Shown: in pieces, positions 50,231-58,260 of the stretch
Numbering within the stretch: position 1 is the first letter of the stretch
How the letters are laid out: each line of letters starts with the position of its first letter
NCBI GenBank assembly: GCA_964580575.1
Contig: CAZOLJ010000017.1
Coordinates: forward strand, 1 to 64,000
Length of the DNA stretch: 64,000 nt
Source: CAVPDE01 sp964580575
Lineage (GTDB): Bacteria > Desulfobacterota > DSM-4660 > Desulfatiglandales > HGW-15
Reading direction: 5' to 3'
Translations under genes and position numbers: made by a program
The notes under the pieces: generated by a model
What the model was told of the DNA's origin: nothing
The model's input: the letters and a program-made list of their open reading frames with translations, nothing else
Database searches by the model: none

Positions 50231-50626
50231 ATGGCAAAACGAACAATCTGGGCTATCGTGGCGGTGTTTATTGCGTGGTCAATTCTGAATTTCATCTTGC
50301 ACGGCGTGCTTCTTCGGTCCGCCTATGAGGCCACGGCCAGTCTGTGGCGTCCGATGAATCAAATGAACATGCCTCTGATGTCTTTTGTCACATTGGTATT
50401 CACCACTTGTTTTGTATTGATCTATGGCTTCCTTGTCGGGAAGAAATCGCTGACAATCGGCATTCGATTCGGCGCGCTTTTCGGTTTAGCCACTGGCATA
50501 TCGATGGGCTTTGGCTCGTATGTCTATATGCCAATTCCGCTGACGCTCGCTTTCAGCTGGTTCTTTGGAAGCTGGATCGAAGCAATTGTAGCGGGCGCAA
50601 TTGCCGGAGCCATAATTAAATCGTGA
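50231..50626 (+). CDS. Small integral membrane protein, function unknown
   Basis: 131 residues, preceded by GGAG eight bases upstream. Four predicted membrane helices: ~8-28, ~50-70, ~76-98 and ~108-130 (Gly/Ala-rich last helix IEAIVAGAIAGAII). No family recognised. Orphan gene with a palindromic segment after it, as in integron cassettes. Confidence 0.65.
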   Translation: MAKRTIWAIVAVFIAWSILNFILHGVLLRSAYEATASLWRPMNQMNMPLMSFVTLVFTTCFVLIYGFLVGKKSLTIGIRFGALFGLATGISMGFGSYVYMPIPLTLAFSWFFGSWIEAIVAGAIAGAIIKS

Positions 50627-50637
50627 TGCGCGATAGG

Positions 50638-50714
50638 CCCATCCGTTGTTGCAGCGGAATCTCGGGGGCGGCGCTGCGCGCCAACCCTCGGTCCGCTGAA
50701 CGGCAACGTTCGGT
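50638..50714. repeat. attC-like imperfect palindrome
   Basis: CCGTTG and CAGCGG (50643-50657) pair with CCGCTG and CAACG (50693-50708), with unequal spacers of three and five bases, as in the L/R boxes of integron attC sites. It ends in GTTCGGT, one base off GTTRRRY, 16 bases before the next gene. Confidence 0.4.
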
Positions 50715-50729
50715 GAGGAGAAAAGAAAA

Positions 50730-51131
50730 GTGAAAACTCAAGTCGAATTCAGATCCGACAAATTCCCACCCTACCATGGCGAAGAAGACAAAATTAACCC
50801 AGGAGTATGGGGCAAGAGACTCGCTGAGTATCTTCAAGAAAACCTACCTCATCAAGGTCTTAGAGTGATTAGCATTGGCGCTGAGGATTGGGGCTGGATG
50901 GTAGAACTGGCAAACGAAGAATTCCCTTTGTGGATCGGATGTGGCCACCAGAATGGCGACAATGATGAATTCTTATGTTTTATCGAACCTTCCAAGCCAT
51001 TCATCAGAAAGTGGTTTAAGAAAATTGATACAACAGTACAGGTTGGCCGTGTTTCTGAAGCATTGAGGAAAGTCCTCGAATCGAATCTCAACATACACAA
51101 CGTTAATTGGTTGCCGGATACGGACCGATGA
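50730..51131 (+). CDS. Hypothetical protein, cassette-like
   Basis: 133 residues; GGTGAGGAG is upstream. No family recognised; soluble, acidic, with a Trp-rich centre (GAEDWGWMVELANEEFPLW). The start and the end are both well defined by palindromic or low-coding sequence. Orphan. Confidence 0.6.
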   Translation: MKTQVEFRSDKFPPYHGEEDKINPGVWGKRLAEYLQENLPHQGLRVISIGAEDWGWMVELANEEFPLWIGCGHQNGDNDEFLCFIEPSKPFIRKWFKKIDTTVQVGRVSEALRKVLESNLNIHNVNWLPDTDR

Positions 51132-51236
51132 CACCAAACAAACGCCTGCGCGTGTCCGCGAAAACCCGCGTCAGCTGAGGCGCGAAACCGTCAGATCGTC
51201 CAGAGAGAACTCACGTGTATTGATTTGGTGTTTCTG

Positions 51237-51644
51237 ATGAATCTCGATCTCGAAGAACGATTGGTACAAAAAACCATAGGCTTCAAACGCCTCGCAAAGG
51301 CACAAAAGGTCAAACTGCTGGCACAGTGGTCACGCGCATTTCCAGACCTCGTGACATCCGCTCGCCATCAAGCGGTGCGCGAGGGTGTTTGCCGTGATAA
51401 AGATGCGGACGAAGCGTACACAAGACTATCGCTTTGCGATTTTTACATTCTTCCCGACGATGATAGCGGAATGCCGTCGTACGCATGTTTTTCAGCGAAA
51501 CCGCCGGAATTAGCCCAACTTGTATCCGATACGGTTACGAAGTGCGATGAACTAATCGTCGTTGATGCGAGTTGGCGTTGGTCTGCAGTATTCGTTAATC
51601 ATGGCGCCCCGCAGTTGGTAGGGAGGCACTTCAGTCGAAAATGA
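51237..51644 (+). CDS. Hypothetical protein, cassette-like
   Basis: 135 residues from ATG 51237. The N terminus LEERLVQKTIGFKRLAKAQK is basic and helical; the C-terminal half has FYILPDDDSGMPSYACFSA. Not recognised. About 250 bases of poorly coding sequence separate it from the next gene. Confidence 0.5.
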   Translation: MNLDLEERLVQKTIGFKRLAKAQKVKLLAQWSRAFPDLVTSARHQAVREGVCRDKDADEAYTRLSLCDFYILPDDDSGMPSYACFSAKPPELAQLVSDTVTKCDELIVVDASWRWSAVFVNHGAPQLVGRHFSRK

Positions 51645-51903
51645 AACGGCAACGACAATATGATCTGACACAAGCATTAAGCCGTACTGCCGGGGATGCG
51701 GCATCTGTAAAAGGGCTGGGGTTAAAAGGGTTGAGGGCTGGGGAACTTATTGCAAAACAGCTAACGGTAGGGCGAGGCTGGTACCTGCGAAGCCTGGTTG
51801 TAAGAGACTGGCGTCGAGCCGATCACCCTGCAGTCCTAATGAATGCACACGACCGCTTTGCCCCACGTGATTCTTGTCGTTGGGCGACCGAAAAGAGAAT
51901 CCG
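51645..51903. other. 259-bp gap without credible gene
   Basis: One 88-codon ORF covers it but shows no family and no ribosome-binding site. GTTGGGC at 51879-51885 fits the integron core and stands 19 bases before the serine hydrolase start. Confidence 0.4.
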
Positions 51904-53457
51904 ATGAGGACGAAGGCTATCTGGGCAGTGATGTTGCGGGCACTGGGGGCGGTGTCAATTGTCCTCAGCGCCAGTTGCGCTTGCCTGCTGATTCCCGCCG
52001 ACGATGTGCCGCTGCGGCCCCCGGACAGCTACTTCCCTCACGCCGAATGGCGCACTTCCACGCCCGAAGCGCAAGGCCTCGACTCGGAGGCGCTGATCGC
52101 ACTCTTCGATACGGTTGAAGCAAGGTGTTTGCCGATCCACAGCCTCCAGATCGTGCGCTATGGGCACCTCGTGCTTGATGCGTACTTTTTCCCGTTCCTC
52201 CGGGGTGAGCGTCACGACGTGGCATCGGTCACCAAGTCGATCACGACGACGCTGGTCGGGGTGGCGCTCGATCGCGATGCGATCCCGAGTTTGGAGACGG
52301 CGGTGTATCCATTGCTGTATCCAAGACCGCCGGCGGACGTTCGCAAGCAGCAAATCCGCCTGCGCCACCTCTTGACCAACTCGAGCGGGCTGGACTGCGG
52401 CCGCGCGAACTACGAGCGCGAAATGCTCGCCATGGTGGCGACGGAAGACTGGCTGCAGTTCGCACTCGATTTGCCGATGCGCGAGGCGCCGGGAGTGCGT
52501 TTTGCATATTGCAGCCCGGGTTTCCATCTGCTTTCTGCATTGATCAGCCGCCGTACCGGGCTGGCGGCGGAAGACTTCGCCCGGCAGAACTTGTTTGCGC
52601 CGCTCGGTATCACCGATGTGCGCTGGCCCCGTGACCCCCAAGGGATAAGCCAGGGTGCCGGCGATCTGCAACTGCGCCCTACAGACTTGCTGAAAGTAGG
52701 TTATCTGTTCCTGCGCCAGGGCGAATGGGATGGTCGCCGGATCGTTTCGCGCCAGTGGACTGAACAGGCGACACGACGGCAGATCGAAACGCCCTCGTCG
52801 GAAGACTATGGGTTCGGGTGGTGGGTCTCCCGTGACGTTCCGGGTATGTACCAAGCGGCCGGCCGCGGCGGCCAGCGACTCATCGTGTGGCCCGCAAAGG
52901 ACATCGTGGTCGTGATGACTGGCGGCGGCTTTGACCCCGCTCCATTGGCGCCCTTGTTGTTGCGCGCCATGAAGAGCAATGCGGCCCTACCCGAGAATCC
53001 TGTCGCTCACTCTCGCTTGTTGGCGCGCGTGCGCGCGGCGACCATGCAGGTCCAGACGAAGCAATCGGCGCCGCCGCTACCCGCAAGGGCCGCCGCGATC
53101 AGTCACACGGTGTATGAATGGGACCCCAACCCACTTGGAGTTCGTGCGATGGAACTTCGGTTCTACGATCAGTCGGGCGCCGAGGTGCGGGTCCTTCGAG
53201 GTGACGAGGAGCTGGTCTTTCCGGTGGCGCTTGACGGCACGTATCGGTTCGGGACCGATCCCACTTCGAAAGAACGGGTGGCGGGTCGCGGACGTTGGAC
53301 TGGTCCCGATGAGTTCGTGCTGGAGCTCGACACGATCGTCCGCATTAACCACTTCAGTCTCGTATTCCGCTACGACGGCGATCGGTTACACGGCCGGGTC
53401 AGCGAGCGGGCCGGGTTGATCCCCGAAACGGAGTTCACCGGTCGCCTGCGACGCTGA
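51904..53457 (+). CDS. Serine hydrolase, class C beta-lactamase family lipoprotein
   Basis: 517 residues from ATG 51904. A hydrophobic signal with lipobox LSASC near residues 17-21 predicts an anchored lipoprotein. The catalytic S-x-x-K is in HDVASVTKSITTT, the Y-x-S/N-type motif in FAYCSPGFHLL, and the later block is GFGWWVSRDVPG. These enzymes act as peptidases, esterases or beta-lactamases; true antibiotic resistance cannot be deduced. The C-terminal 130 residues form a separate beta-rich domain. High G+C compared with the neighbours. Confidence 0.85.
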   Translation: MRTKAIWAVMLRALGAVSIVLSASCACLLIPADDVPLRPPDSYFPHAEWRTSTPEAQGLDSEALIALFDTVEARCLPIHSLQIVRYGHLVLDAYFFPFLRGERHDVASVTKSITTTLVGVALDRDAIPSLETAVYPLLYPRPPADVRKQQIRLRHLLTNSSGLDCGRANYEREMLAMVATEDWLQFALDLPMREAPGVRFAYCSPGFHLLSALISRRTGLAAEDFARQNLFAPLGITDVRWPRDPQGISQGAGDLQLRPTDLLKVGYLFLRQGEWDGRRIVSRQWTEQATRRQIETPSSEDYGFGWWVSRDVPGMYQAAGRGGQRLIVWPAKDIVVVMTGGGFDPAPLAPLLLRAMKSNAALPENPVAHSRLLARVRAATMQVQTKQSAPPLPARAAAISHTVYEWDPNPLGVRAMELRFYDQSGAEVRVLRGDEELVFPVALDGTYRFGTDPTSKERVAGRGRWTGPDEFVLELDTIVRINHFSLVFRYDGDRLHGRVSERAGLIPETEFTGRLRR

Positions 53458-53471
53458 TCGGCACCGCAAAG

Positions 53472-53681
53472 TGCCAACGGGGTTGAATTGTGGAATCTTC
53501 CGCTCGGGCGCTCGGTCCGCGCTCGGNNNNNNNNNNNNNNNNNNNNNNNNNNNNNNNNNNNNNNNNNNNNNNNNNNNNNNNNNNNNNNNNNNNNNNNNNN
53601 NNNNNNNNNNNNNNNNNNNNNNNNNNTGCCAACGGGGTTGAATTGTGGAATCTTCCGCTCGGGCGCTCGGTCCGCGCTCGG
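53472..53681. repeat. 55-bp exact direct repeat flanking a 100-N scaffold gap
   Basis: The 55 bases at 53472-53526 are repeated at 53627-53681, directly on either side of N 53527-53626. The length equals a common assembler k-mer, so the two contig ends probably overlap and the gap may not exist in the genome. Confidence 0.9.
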
Positions 53682-54004
53682 GGTCGGGCCACGGCAAGTC
53701 TTTAATATCGAAACGAAAAGTGCTGAATCGAGCCCCTGAAGCGCCCCTATAACACACTTTTCGAGGCCAATAAGGGGATTTTCAAGAACCTATGGCCAGA
53801 GCAAAGCGACATTTCATTCCGGGCTACATCTGGCACACCCCGGTTGAATGGTTTTCGAATTCAACAGGGTGAATCACCCATCGATGCCATATACGAGAAT
53901 TCCTTCTCAAATTCTCAAAGGATCGACATCGATATCTGCAGTGGCTCTATCAAGCGCTGGAATCCTGAGGGTGAATAATCAAGACCTTGTCTTGGCCCGA
54001 CCCC
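53680..54004 (+). mobile_element. Decayed RAYT (REP-associated tyrosine transposase) element 1
   Basis: Bounded by GGGGTCGGGCCA (53680-53691) and its inverse TGGCCCGACCCC (53993-54004). Inside, ATG 53792 begins MARAKRHFIPGYIWH, the N terminus of Y1 (REP-associated) transposases; after an insertion of about 35 bases the frame continues as ITHRCHIREFLLKF, then SKDRHRYLQWLYQALES. The catalytic HxH/Tyr part is gone, so the element is dead. Confidence 0.72.
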
Positions 54005-54044
54005 GAACCTCGAACCTAGAACCATCTCCTTTTCAAGGAAGAAA

Positions 54045-54653
54045 ATGTATAAACTTCAAAAGAGGGATCTTAATAAAGCGTCAGCAATATTCAGCCAATC
54101 CTTCAATAATTACCCAATCTTCAATCATATTATTCCCGATTCTGAATACAGAAAAGACAAGTTGAAATATCTATGTCGTTTTCTTCTCAGTCTTGGAATT
54201 GCCAAAGGAGAAGTCATTGGGCCAAGCAACAAAATGGAAGGCGTCTCTATCTGGCTTCCTTCGAAGGGATCAAATGGCTCAGGTATGGACGCCATTCGTG
54301 CAGGCTTACTCAACCTATTTTTCCATATAAAACCAGGAACGGTGAGTAGGTTTATCGAAGTCGGCAAAATCAAAGGGAAAATGAGAGCCGAAATTATCAA
54401 GGGACAATATTATTTATGCGATATGATCGGAGTGGATCCACTTTTACAGAAGCAAGGATTTGGCCGAAAAATGATCGAGGCAAAGTTACTCGAATTTGAT
54501 AGAGTAAAAATGCCTTGTTACCTAGAAACCAGCAAGCATGAAAATATTGTTTACTATGAACGGTTCGGATTTTCACAAATCAATAAATACAAAATCCAAG
54601 ATGTCGACGTGTTTTGCCTAAAGAGAGATCCAAATACGCCCTTCGCTATTTGA
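54045..54653 (+). CDS. GNAT-family N-acetyltransferase
   Basis: 202 residues. The acetyl-CoA motif is IGVDPLLQKQGFGRKMIEAK, followed by CYLETSKHENIVYYERFGF, typical of fungal- and bacterial-type GNAT proteins. The gene is visibly A+T-rich against a G+C-rich background, so it is probably recently acquired. Substrate unknown. Confidence 0.82.
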   Translation: MYKLQKRDLNKASAIFSQSFNNYPIFNHIIPDSEYRKDKLKYLCRFLLSLGIAKGEVIGPSNKMEGVSIWLPSKGSNGSGMDAIRAGLLNLFFHIKPGTVSRFIEVGKIKGKMRAEIIKGQYYLCDMIGVDPLLQKQGFGRKMIEAKLLEFDRVKMPCYLETSKHENIVYYERFGFSQINKYKIQDVDVFCLKRDPNTPFAI

Positions 54654-54670
54654 AAAACAGTTTAAAAACA

Positions 54671-54724
54671 CCGCCCAACCGGGCGCTGCGCCGAATCACG
54701 GCTCCACGACGCCGTCGGGCGGGT
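54671..54724. repeat. Palindromic segment with GCCCAAC/GTCGGGC ends (attC-like)
   Basis: Complementary ends CCGCCCAACC and CGTCGGGCGG enclose a GC-rich centre (GGGCGCTGCGCC). The order fits R'' and R' boxes of an attC site with one mismatch. It lies between two small same-strand genes. Confidence 0.35.
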
Positions 54725-54803
54725 CGGGAGTCACGGAGGGCCCGCTATCGATAAGTGGATCGTTATCTACCATCGCCGACAATGCAGAATTAGGAGAAAT
54801 TAT

Positions 54804-55172
54804 GTGGCTCGGATCGATCGAAAGGCCCGTATTCGACAGTACAAGGAGACCTTGCCGCCGGCGGGTGTGTTCCGGGTTCGCAACACTGCAACCGGAAAGT
54901 CACTCGTGGGCTCAAGTGCCAACCTACCCGGAACGCTCAACCGCCACCGCTTCCAGCTGGAGCACGGTTCACACCCGAGCAGGGAACTTCAGGCGGATTG
55001 GAGCGCTCTTGGCCCGGATGCGTTCGAGTTCGGAGTGCTGGACCAGTTGAAGCCCTCTGACAAGCCCGACTCCAATGCGACCGAGGATCTTCGGGTGTTC
55101 AAAGAGTTGTGGCTTGAGAAGCTGATGGCGTCCGGCGAATTGCTGTACCGTGAAGCCGGGCGAGGCTCCTAA
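54804..55172 (+). CDS. GIY-YIG nuclease-family small protein
   Basis: 122 residues from GTG 54804 with AGGAG upstream. AGVFRVRNTATGKSLVGSSA corresponds to the GIY-YIG strands (here GVF and LVG), followed by LNRHRFQLEHGSHPSRELQA and DAFEFGVLD. Proteins of this small group are frequent orphan genes in bacteria; nuclease activity is unproven, and the two Tyr of the motif are replaced. Confidence 0.75.
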   Translation: MARIDRKARIRQYKETLPPAGVFRVRNTATGKSLVGSSANLPGTLNRHRFQLEHGSHPSRELQADWSALGPDAFEFGVLDQLKPSDKPDSNATEDLRVFKELWLEKLMASGELLYREAGRGS

Positions 55173-55281
55173 CAACTCAATCCGGAGCGTGAGAGGATCA
55201 TAAGAAATGAAAAGGTTTCAGATATTGAGGCAATAGCCGAGGTGAGCGTTCTCCTTGAAGAGGGAACCTTATAAACATTTT

Positions 55282-55297
55282 GAATTGGAGCGCAAGA
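55282..55297 (+). promoter_or_regulatory. Ada box upstream of ada copy 1
   Basis: GAATTGGAGCGCAAGA, close to the E. coli ada operator (AATT and GCGCAA boxes). It stands 73 bases before the start and is repeated before copy 2, although the sequence around it has diverged. Confidence 0.7.
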
Positions 55298-55369
55298 ATC
55301 GGATAGCGGCGAGGTTTTACAAGCCTTACAGTCATCTCAAAATTTTGAGGAGACTGGAGGCTTGTTTTT

Positions 55370-56491
55370 ATGGATACTACTGTAAATCTATCGACGGGTC
55401 TGATTGAAGAGTGCTTGGCAATGGGAACGACGGTCAAGAGAGTCTTTTCCCCGGATGATGAACGCTGGCAAGCCCTGGTGAAGCGCGACCCGCAGGCCTG
55501 CGATGAATTCGCCTACGGCGTTCTGACCACAGGAGTGTATTGCCGGCCGGCCTGTGCGTCTCGATTGCCTAACCGCGAGAATGTGCGCTTCTTTGAAACC
55601 AGCATGGAAGCGGAGCAAGCAGGTTTTCGTCGCTGCAAGCGCTGCAACCCGGATGCGCGCGACCAAGAGCAGCCTCATACCCGCGCTGTTCTCAAAGCAT
55701 GCAAAAGGATTGACGAGGATGAACCGCTCCCGTCCTTGAAAGAGCTTGCTCACGATGCCGGTTTAAGCCCTTTTCATTTTCACCGGGTGTTCAAAAAGAT
55801 TGTCGGGGTTACGCCCAAGCAGTATGCCATGGAAAGACGGGCAGGCCGACTTCGGGAGCATTTGAGAAAGGACTCGACTATAACTGGAGCGATGTATGAT
55901 GCAGGTTTCGCTTCCAGCAGCCGCTTTTATGAAAAAGCGGCGGCGACGCTCGGAATGAAACCTTCCGTCTACAAGAACGGCGCACAAGATGTTCGCATCC
56001 AGTTTGCGATTGTGCCTTGCTTTCTCGGATTCGTCCTGGTTGCTGCGACCGCGCAAGGCATCTGCGCCATTGACTTCGGCGATACCGCCGAGGCGCTGAA
56101 AGAGAACCTCCGTCGCCGTTTCCCAAAGGCGGTATTTCAGAACCCTGACCCCCAGTTCGCAGCAATGATCGGACAGGTTCTCGCCTTTTTGGAGGAACCC
56201 CAGCCCGGTCGTCTAGATCTTCCACTGGATGTACAGGGCACCGCTTTTCAGAGACGCGTTTGGCTGGCCTTGCAGGAAATCCCCCCCGGTGATACGGTTA
56301 GCTACGCAGGCATCGCCTCTCGTATTGGAAAACCAAAAGCCGCCAGAGCGGTAGCAACGGCCTGTGCCGCCAACCCCGTCGCCGTCGCCATTCCCTGCCA
56401 CCGAGTGGTGCGGGGCAATGGTCAACTTGGTGGCTACCGTTGGGGGTTAGAGCGAAAGAGGGTCTTGCTCGAGCGAGAAAGCAAGGGGTGA
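55370..56491 (+). CDS. ada: Ada: DNA methylation-damage regulator and O6-methylguanine methyltransferase, copy 1
   Basis: 373 residues, the full Ada architecture. Zinc/methyl-acceptor domain with YGVLTTGVYCRPACASRLP and FRRCKRCNPD (four Cys), AraC-type HTH (PSLKELAHDAGLSPFHFHRV), and the MGMT domain with the active-site IPCHRVVRGNGQLGGYRWGL. It repairs methylphosphotriesters and O6-methylguanine and activates its own promoter after methylation. An Ada box upstream fits self-regulation. The DNA is identical to copy 2. Confidence 0.95.
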   Translation: MDTTVNLSTGLIEECLAMGTTVKRVFSPDDERWQALVKRDPQACDEFAYGVLTTGVYCRPACASRLPNRENVRFFETSMEAEQAGFRRCKRCNPDARDQEQPHTRAVLKACKRIDEDEPLPSLKELAHDAGLSPFHFHRVFKKIVGVTPKQYAMERRAGRLREHLRKDSTITGAMYDAGFASSSRFYEKAAATLGMKPSVYKNGAQDVRIQFAIVPCFLGFVLVAATAQGICAIDFGDTAEALKENLRRRFPKAVFQNPDPQFAAMIGQVLAFLEEPQPGRLDLPLDVQGTAFQRRVWLALQEIPPGDTVSYAGIASRIGKPKAARAVATACAANPVAVAIPCHRVVRGNGQLGGYRWGLERKRVLLERESKG

Positions 56492-56737
56492 CAACAGGCG
56501 CAGCCCTTCGGCAAAGCCGGCGGTCTCTCATCAAGAAGTAGCTGAAGCAACATCCCTTCACCCCCACCTCTCCTCCCCCGTCAAGGGGGAGGAAAATATC
56601 GGTAATCGGTTAAGGTTCCCCTCCCTCGGTGGGAGGGGTTAGGGGAGGGGGAAGCCCGCAGGCATTGGCTAAGCGACCTCAGAGATAGGACGCTGATTCT
56701 AGAGGTTATAGGATTTCAATCGTCAGGGAGGAAAGAA

Positions 56738-56847
56738 ATGGTCGACAAGTTCCCCAACGTCAAAGTCGCAGTTGTGCAGGCCGCTCCAGTTCTTTTCGAT
56801 CGCGAGGCCAGCGTTGAAAAGGCCTGTGGCCTGGCGGGTGAAGCTGC
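56738..56847 (+). pseudogene. Nitrilase gene fragment cut off by a RAYT element
   Basis: Identical to the first 110 bases of the nitrilase gene at 60576 (DKFPNVKVAVVQAAPVLFDR, then EASVEKACGLAGEAA), then replaced at 56848 by sequence leading into the RAYT terminal motif. Only the N-terminal strand-helix segment remains; no catalytic residue is left. Confidence 0.85.
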
Positions 56848-56851
56848 AGAT

Positions 56852-57112
56852 GGGGTCGGGCCACGGCAACCATATGATATTGTGGCGATTGGGTCTGAAA
56901 GGACCTGCTGAATCTGACCTATATTGCGTTTCTTTAGGCCAAAAAGGACGTTATTGCAGAGAACCCATGGCAAGGGCAAAGCGGCATTATATCCCCGGTA
57001 CATCTGGCAGATCACTCATCGATGCCATAAGAGAGAATTCCGTTTCAGGTTATCAAAAGACGGGCATCGGTACCCGCAACGGCTGTGGCGGGTGTCAATC
57101 CGGGGAGGACTG
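56852..57112 (+). mobile_element. Decayed RAYT element 2, inserted in the nitrilase copy
   Basis: Starts with GGGGTCGGGCCACGGCAA, the same end as element 1 (53680). ATG 56967 begins MARAKRHYIPG, then one frameshift, then YIWQITHRCHKREFRFRLSK and DGHRYPQRLWR in the next frame. No catalytic part remains. Confidence 0.7.
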
Positions 57113-57200
57113 AGTCCCTATAATGCCGTTTTCGGGGTTGAAAAAGACGATATAGGCGCCGAAAACACCTGGTTCCGGAAGGTTGATAATGAGAAATTTG

Positions 57201-57289
57201 GGGACGTTCGTGAAATTGCGACTTTTGGTCGCACATTTTCTATGTTTCCTCGGGAGGGAGATCAAGTGTCACTTTGTCACGAACGTCCC
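57201..57289. repeat. 89-bp mini-element with 13-bp inverted ends
   Basis: GGGACGTTCGTGA (57201-57213) and TCACGAACGTCCC (57277-57289) are perfectly complementary. The interior is non-coding. It may be a REP/BIME unit left by the RAYT element next to it. Confidence 0.6.
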
Positions 57290-57516
57290 TGTCTCCCACG
57301 AGCGCAAGATCTGCCCGTTTGAGTCTGGGTGTCGAATAACCGACACCCTAACTTTTGAACCCAGATTTGGTGGCCGGATAGCGGTGGCGTTAGTAAGAAG
57401 GTTCTTTTCCCATCGTCACAACAGGCTCAGGAAATACCTAGGCGTGTATGCGGCTAACACTTCGCTGCAGGCGCGGTGGCCCTGACGGGCCGCGGCCATC
57501 TCAATTGTTCTGCGTC
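57290..57516. other. Gene-free stretch before the toxin-antitoxin pair
   Basis: About 230 bases with only short ORFs and no recognisable homology; includes GAATAACCGACACCCTAAC, which resembles repeat debris. Confidence 0.35.
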
Positions 57517-57547
57517 TTGACAAATCTGACAACTGTTGTACAATTGT
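57517..57547 (+). promoter_or_regulatory. Promoter and operator palindromes of the vapC-antitoxin pair
   Basis: TTGACA (57517-57522) and TACAAT (57539-57544) with 16 bases between them form a near-consensus sigma-70 promoter. ACAACTGTTGT (57529-57539) and ACAATTGT (57540-57547) are adjacent palindromes overlapping the -10, likely where the toxin-antitoxin complex binds. Confidence 0.7.
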
Positions 57548-57574
57548 TCTACAGTGATCAATATGGAGGCAAGC

Positions 57575-57967
57575 ATGGATATCGTCGTTGACACTTCCGC
57601 CTTGCTGGCTGTCATTCTTGGGGAGCCCGAACGCAATCGGATTATACAATTGACCGCCAGCCACACACTAATTGGCCCCGGTTCGATACCCTGGGAAGTG
57701 GGCAACGCCTTTTCCGCGATGCTCAAGCAAGACCGTTTGACCCTTGACGACGCGCAGAAGGGACTTGCCATTTTTGAGCAGGTCCCCATTCAGTTCAGCA
57801 AGCCAGACTTTGCGCATTCCCTGGCGATCGCTTACCGGGCAAGAATCTATGCTTATGATGCTTATGTGTTGGATTGTGCCATCAGGCACAAAGCTCCGAT
57901 ACTGACCCTAGACGCAAAACTGATGAGGACTGCAAAAACCTTGAATGCCTCTATGTTGGAGATTTGA
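57575..57967 (+). CDS. VapC-like PIN-domain toxin
   Basis: 130 residues from ATG 57575. PIN acidic residues: MDIVVDTSALLAVILGEPE (Asp6), WEVGNAF (Glu), YAYDAYVLDCA and ILTLDAKL. These ribonucleases cleave tRNA or rRNA. The toxin gene comes first, with the antitoxin one base after its stop, the reverse of most vapBC loci. Confidence 0.9.
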   Translation: MDIVVDTSALLAVILGEPERNRIIQLTASHTLIGPGSIPWEVGNAFSAMLKQDRLTLDDAQKGLAIFEQVPIQFSKPDFAHSLAIAYRARIYAYDAYVLDCAIRHKAPILTLDAKLMRTAKTLNASMLEI

Positions 57968-57968
57968 T

Positions 57969-58235
57969 ATGCGAGTTTACACTTACTCGGAAGCCCGCCA
58001 GAAGTTTTCCGAGGTTTTCGAACAAGCTGAATCCACGGGAAAAGTCTTGATTCGCCGCAAAGACGGGCGCGTGTTTGCTCTGCGGCCGGAGAAAGATGTT
58101 TCCTCGCCGCTGGATATTCCCTCGGTCAAGGCCAAGATCTCCACGCAGGAGATTGTGGAAATCATCCGCGAAGGCAGAGAAAAAGGCAGAACGTGGCACT
58201 CAACCGGACGTGAAAAAAGGCTTCGCGCCGGTTAG
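57969..58235 (+). CDS. Phd/YefM-type antitoxin of the PIN toxin
   Basis: 88 residues from ATG 57969. RVYTYSEARQKFSEVFEQAE is the N-terminal DNA-binding fold of Phd/YefM antitoxins, with KVLIRRKDGRVFALRPEK after it; the C-terminal tail is the toxin-binding part. It follows the toxin by a single base. Confidence 0.87.
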   Translation: MRVYTYSEARQKFSEVFEQAESTGKVLIRRKDGRVFALRPEKDVSSPLDIPSVKAKISTQEIVEIIREGREKGRTWHSTGREKRLRAG

Positions 58236-58260
58236 CTTTTCGTTCGGCATGAAATGAGAA

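Larger units (their letters stand above)
55350..56847 (+). repeat. 1498-bp perfect direct repeat, copy 1
   Basis: Identical, as far as I can compare base by base, to 59188-60685 at a constant offset of 3838. It contains ada, the GC-rich intergenic repeat and the first 110 bases of a nitrilase gene. The flank upstream (55275-55349) is only about 84% identical to its counterpart. Confidence 0.88.

Noticed and set aside
51641..51907. 88-codon ORF between two cassette-like genes
   Set aside because: Low-complexity, no ribosome-binding site; it overlaps the start region of the serine hydrolase in another frame.
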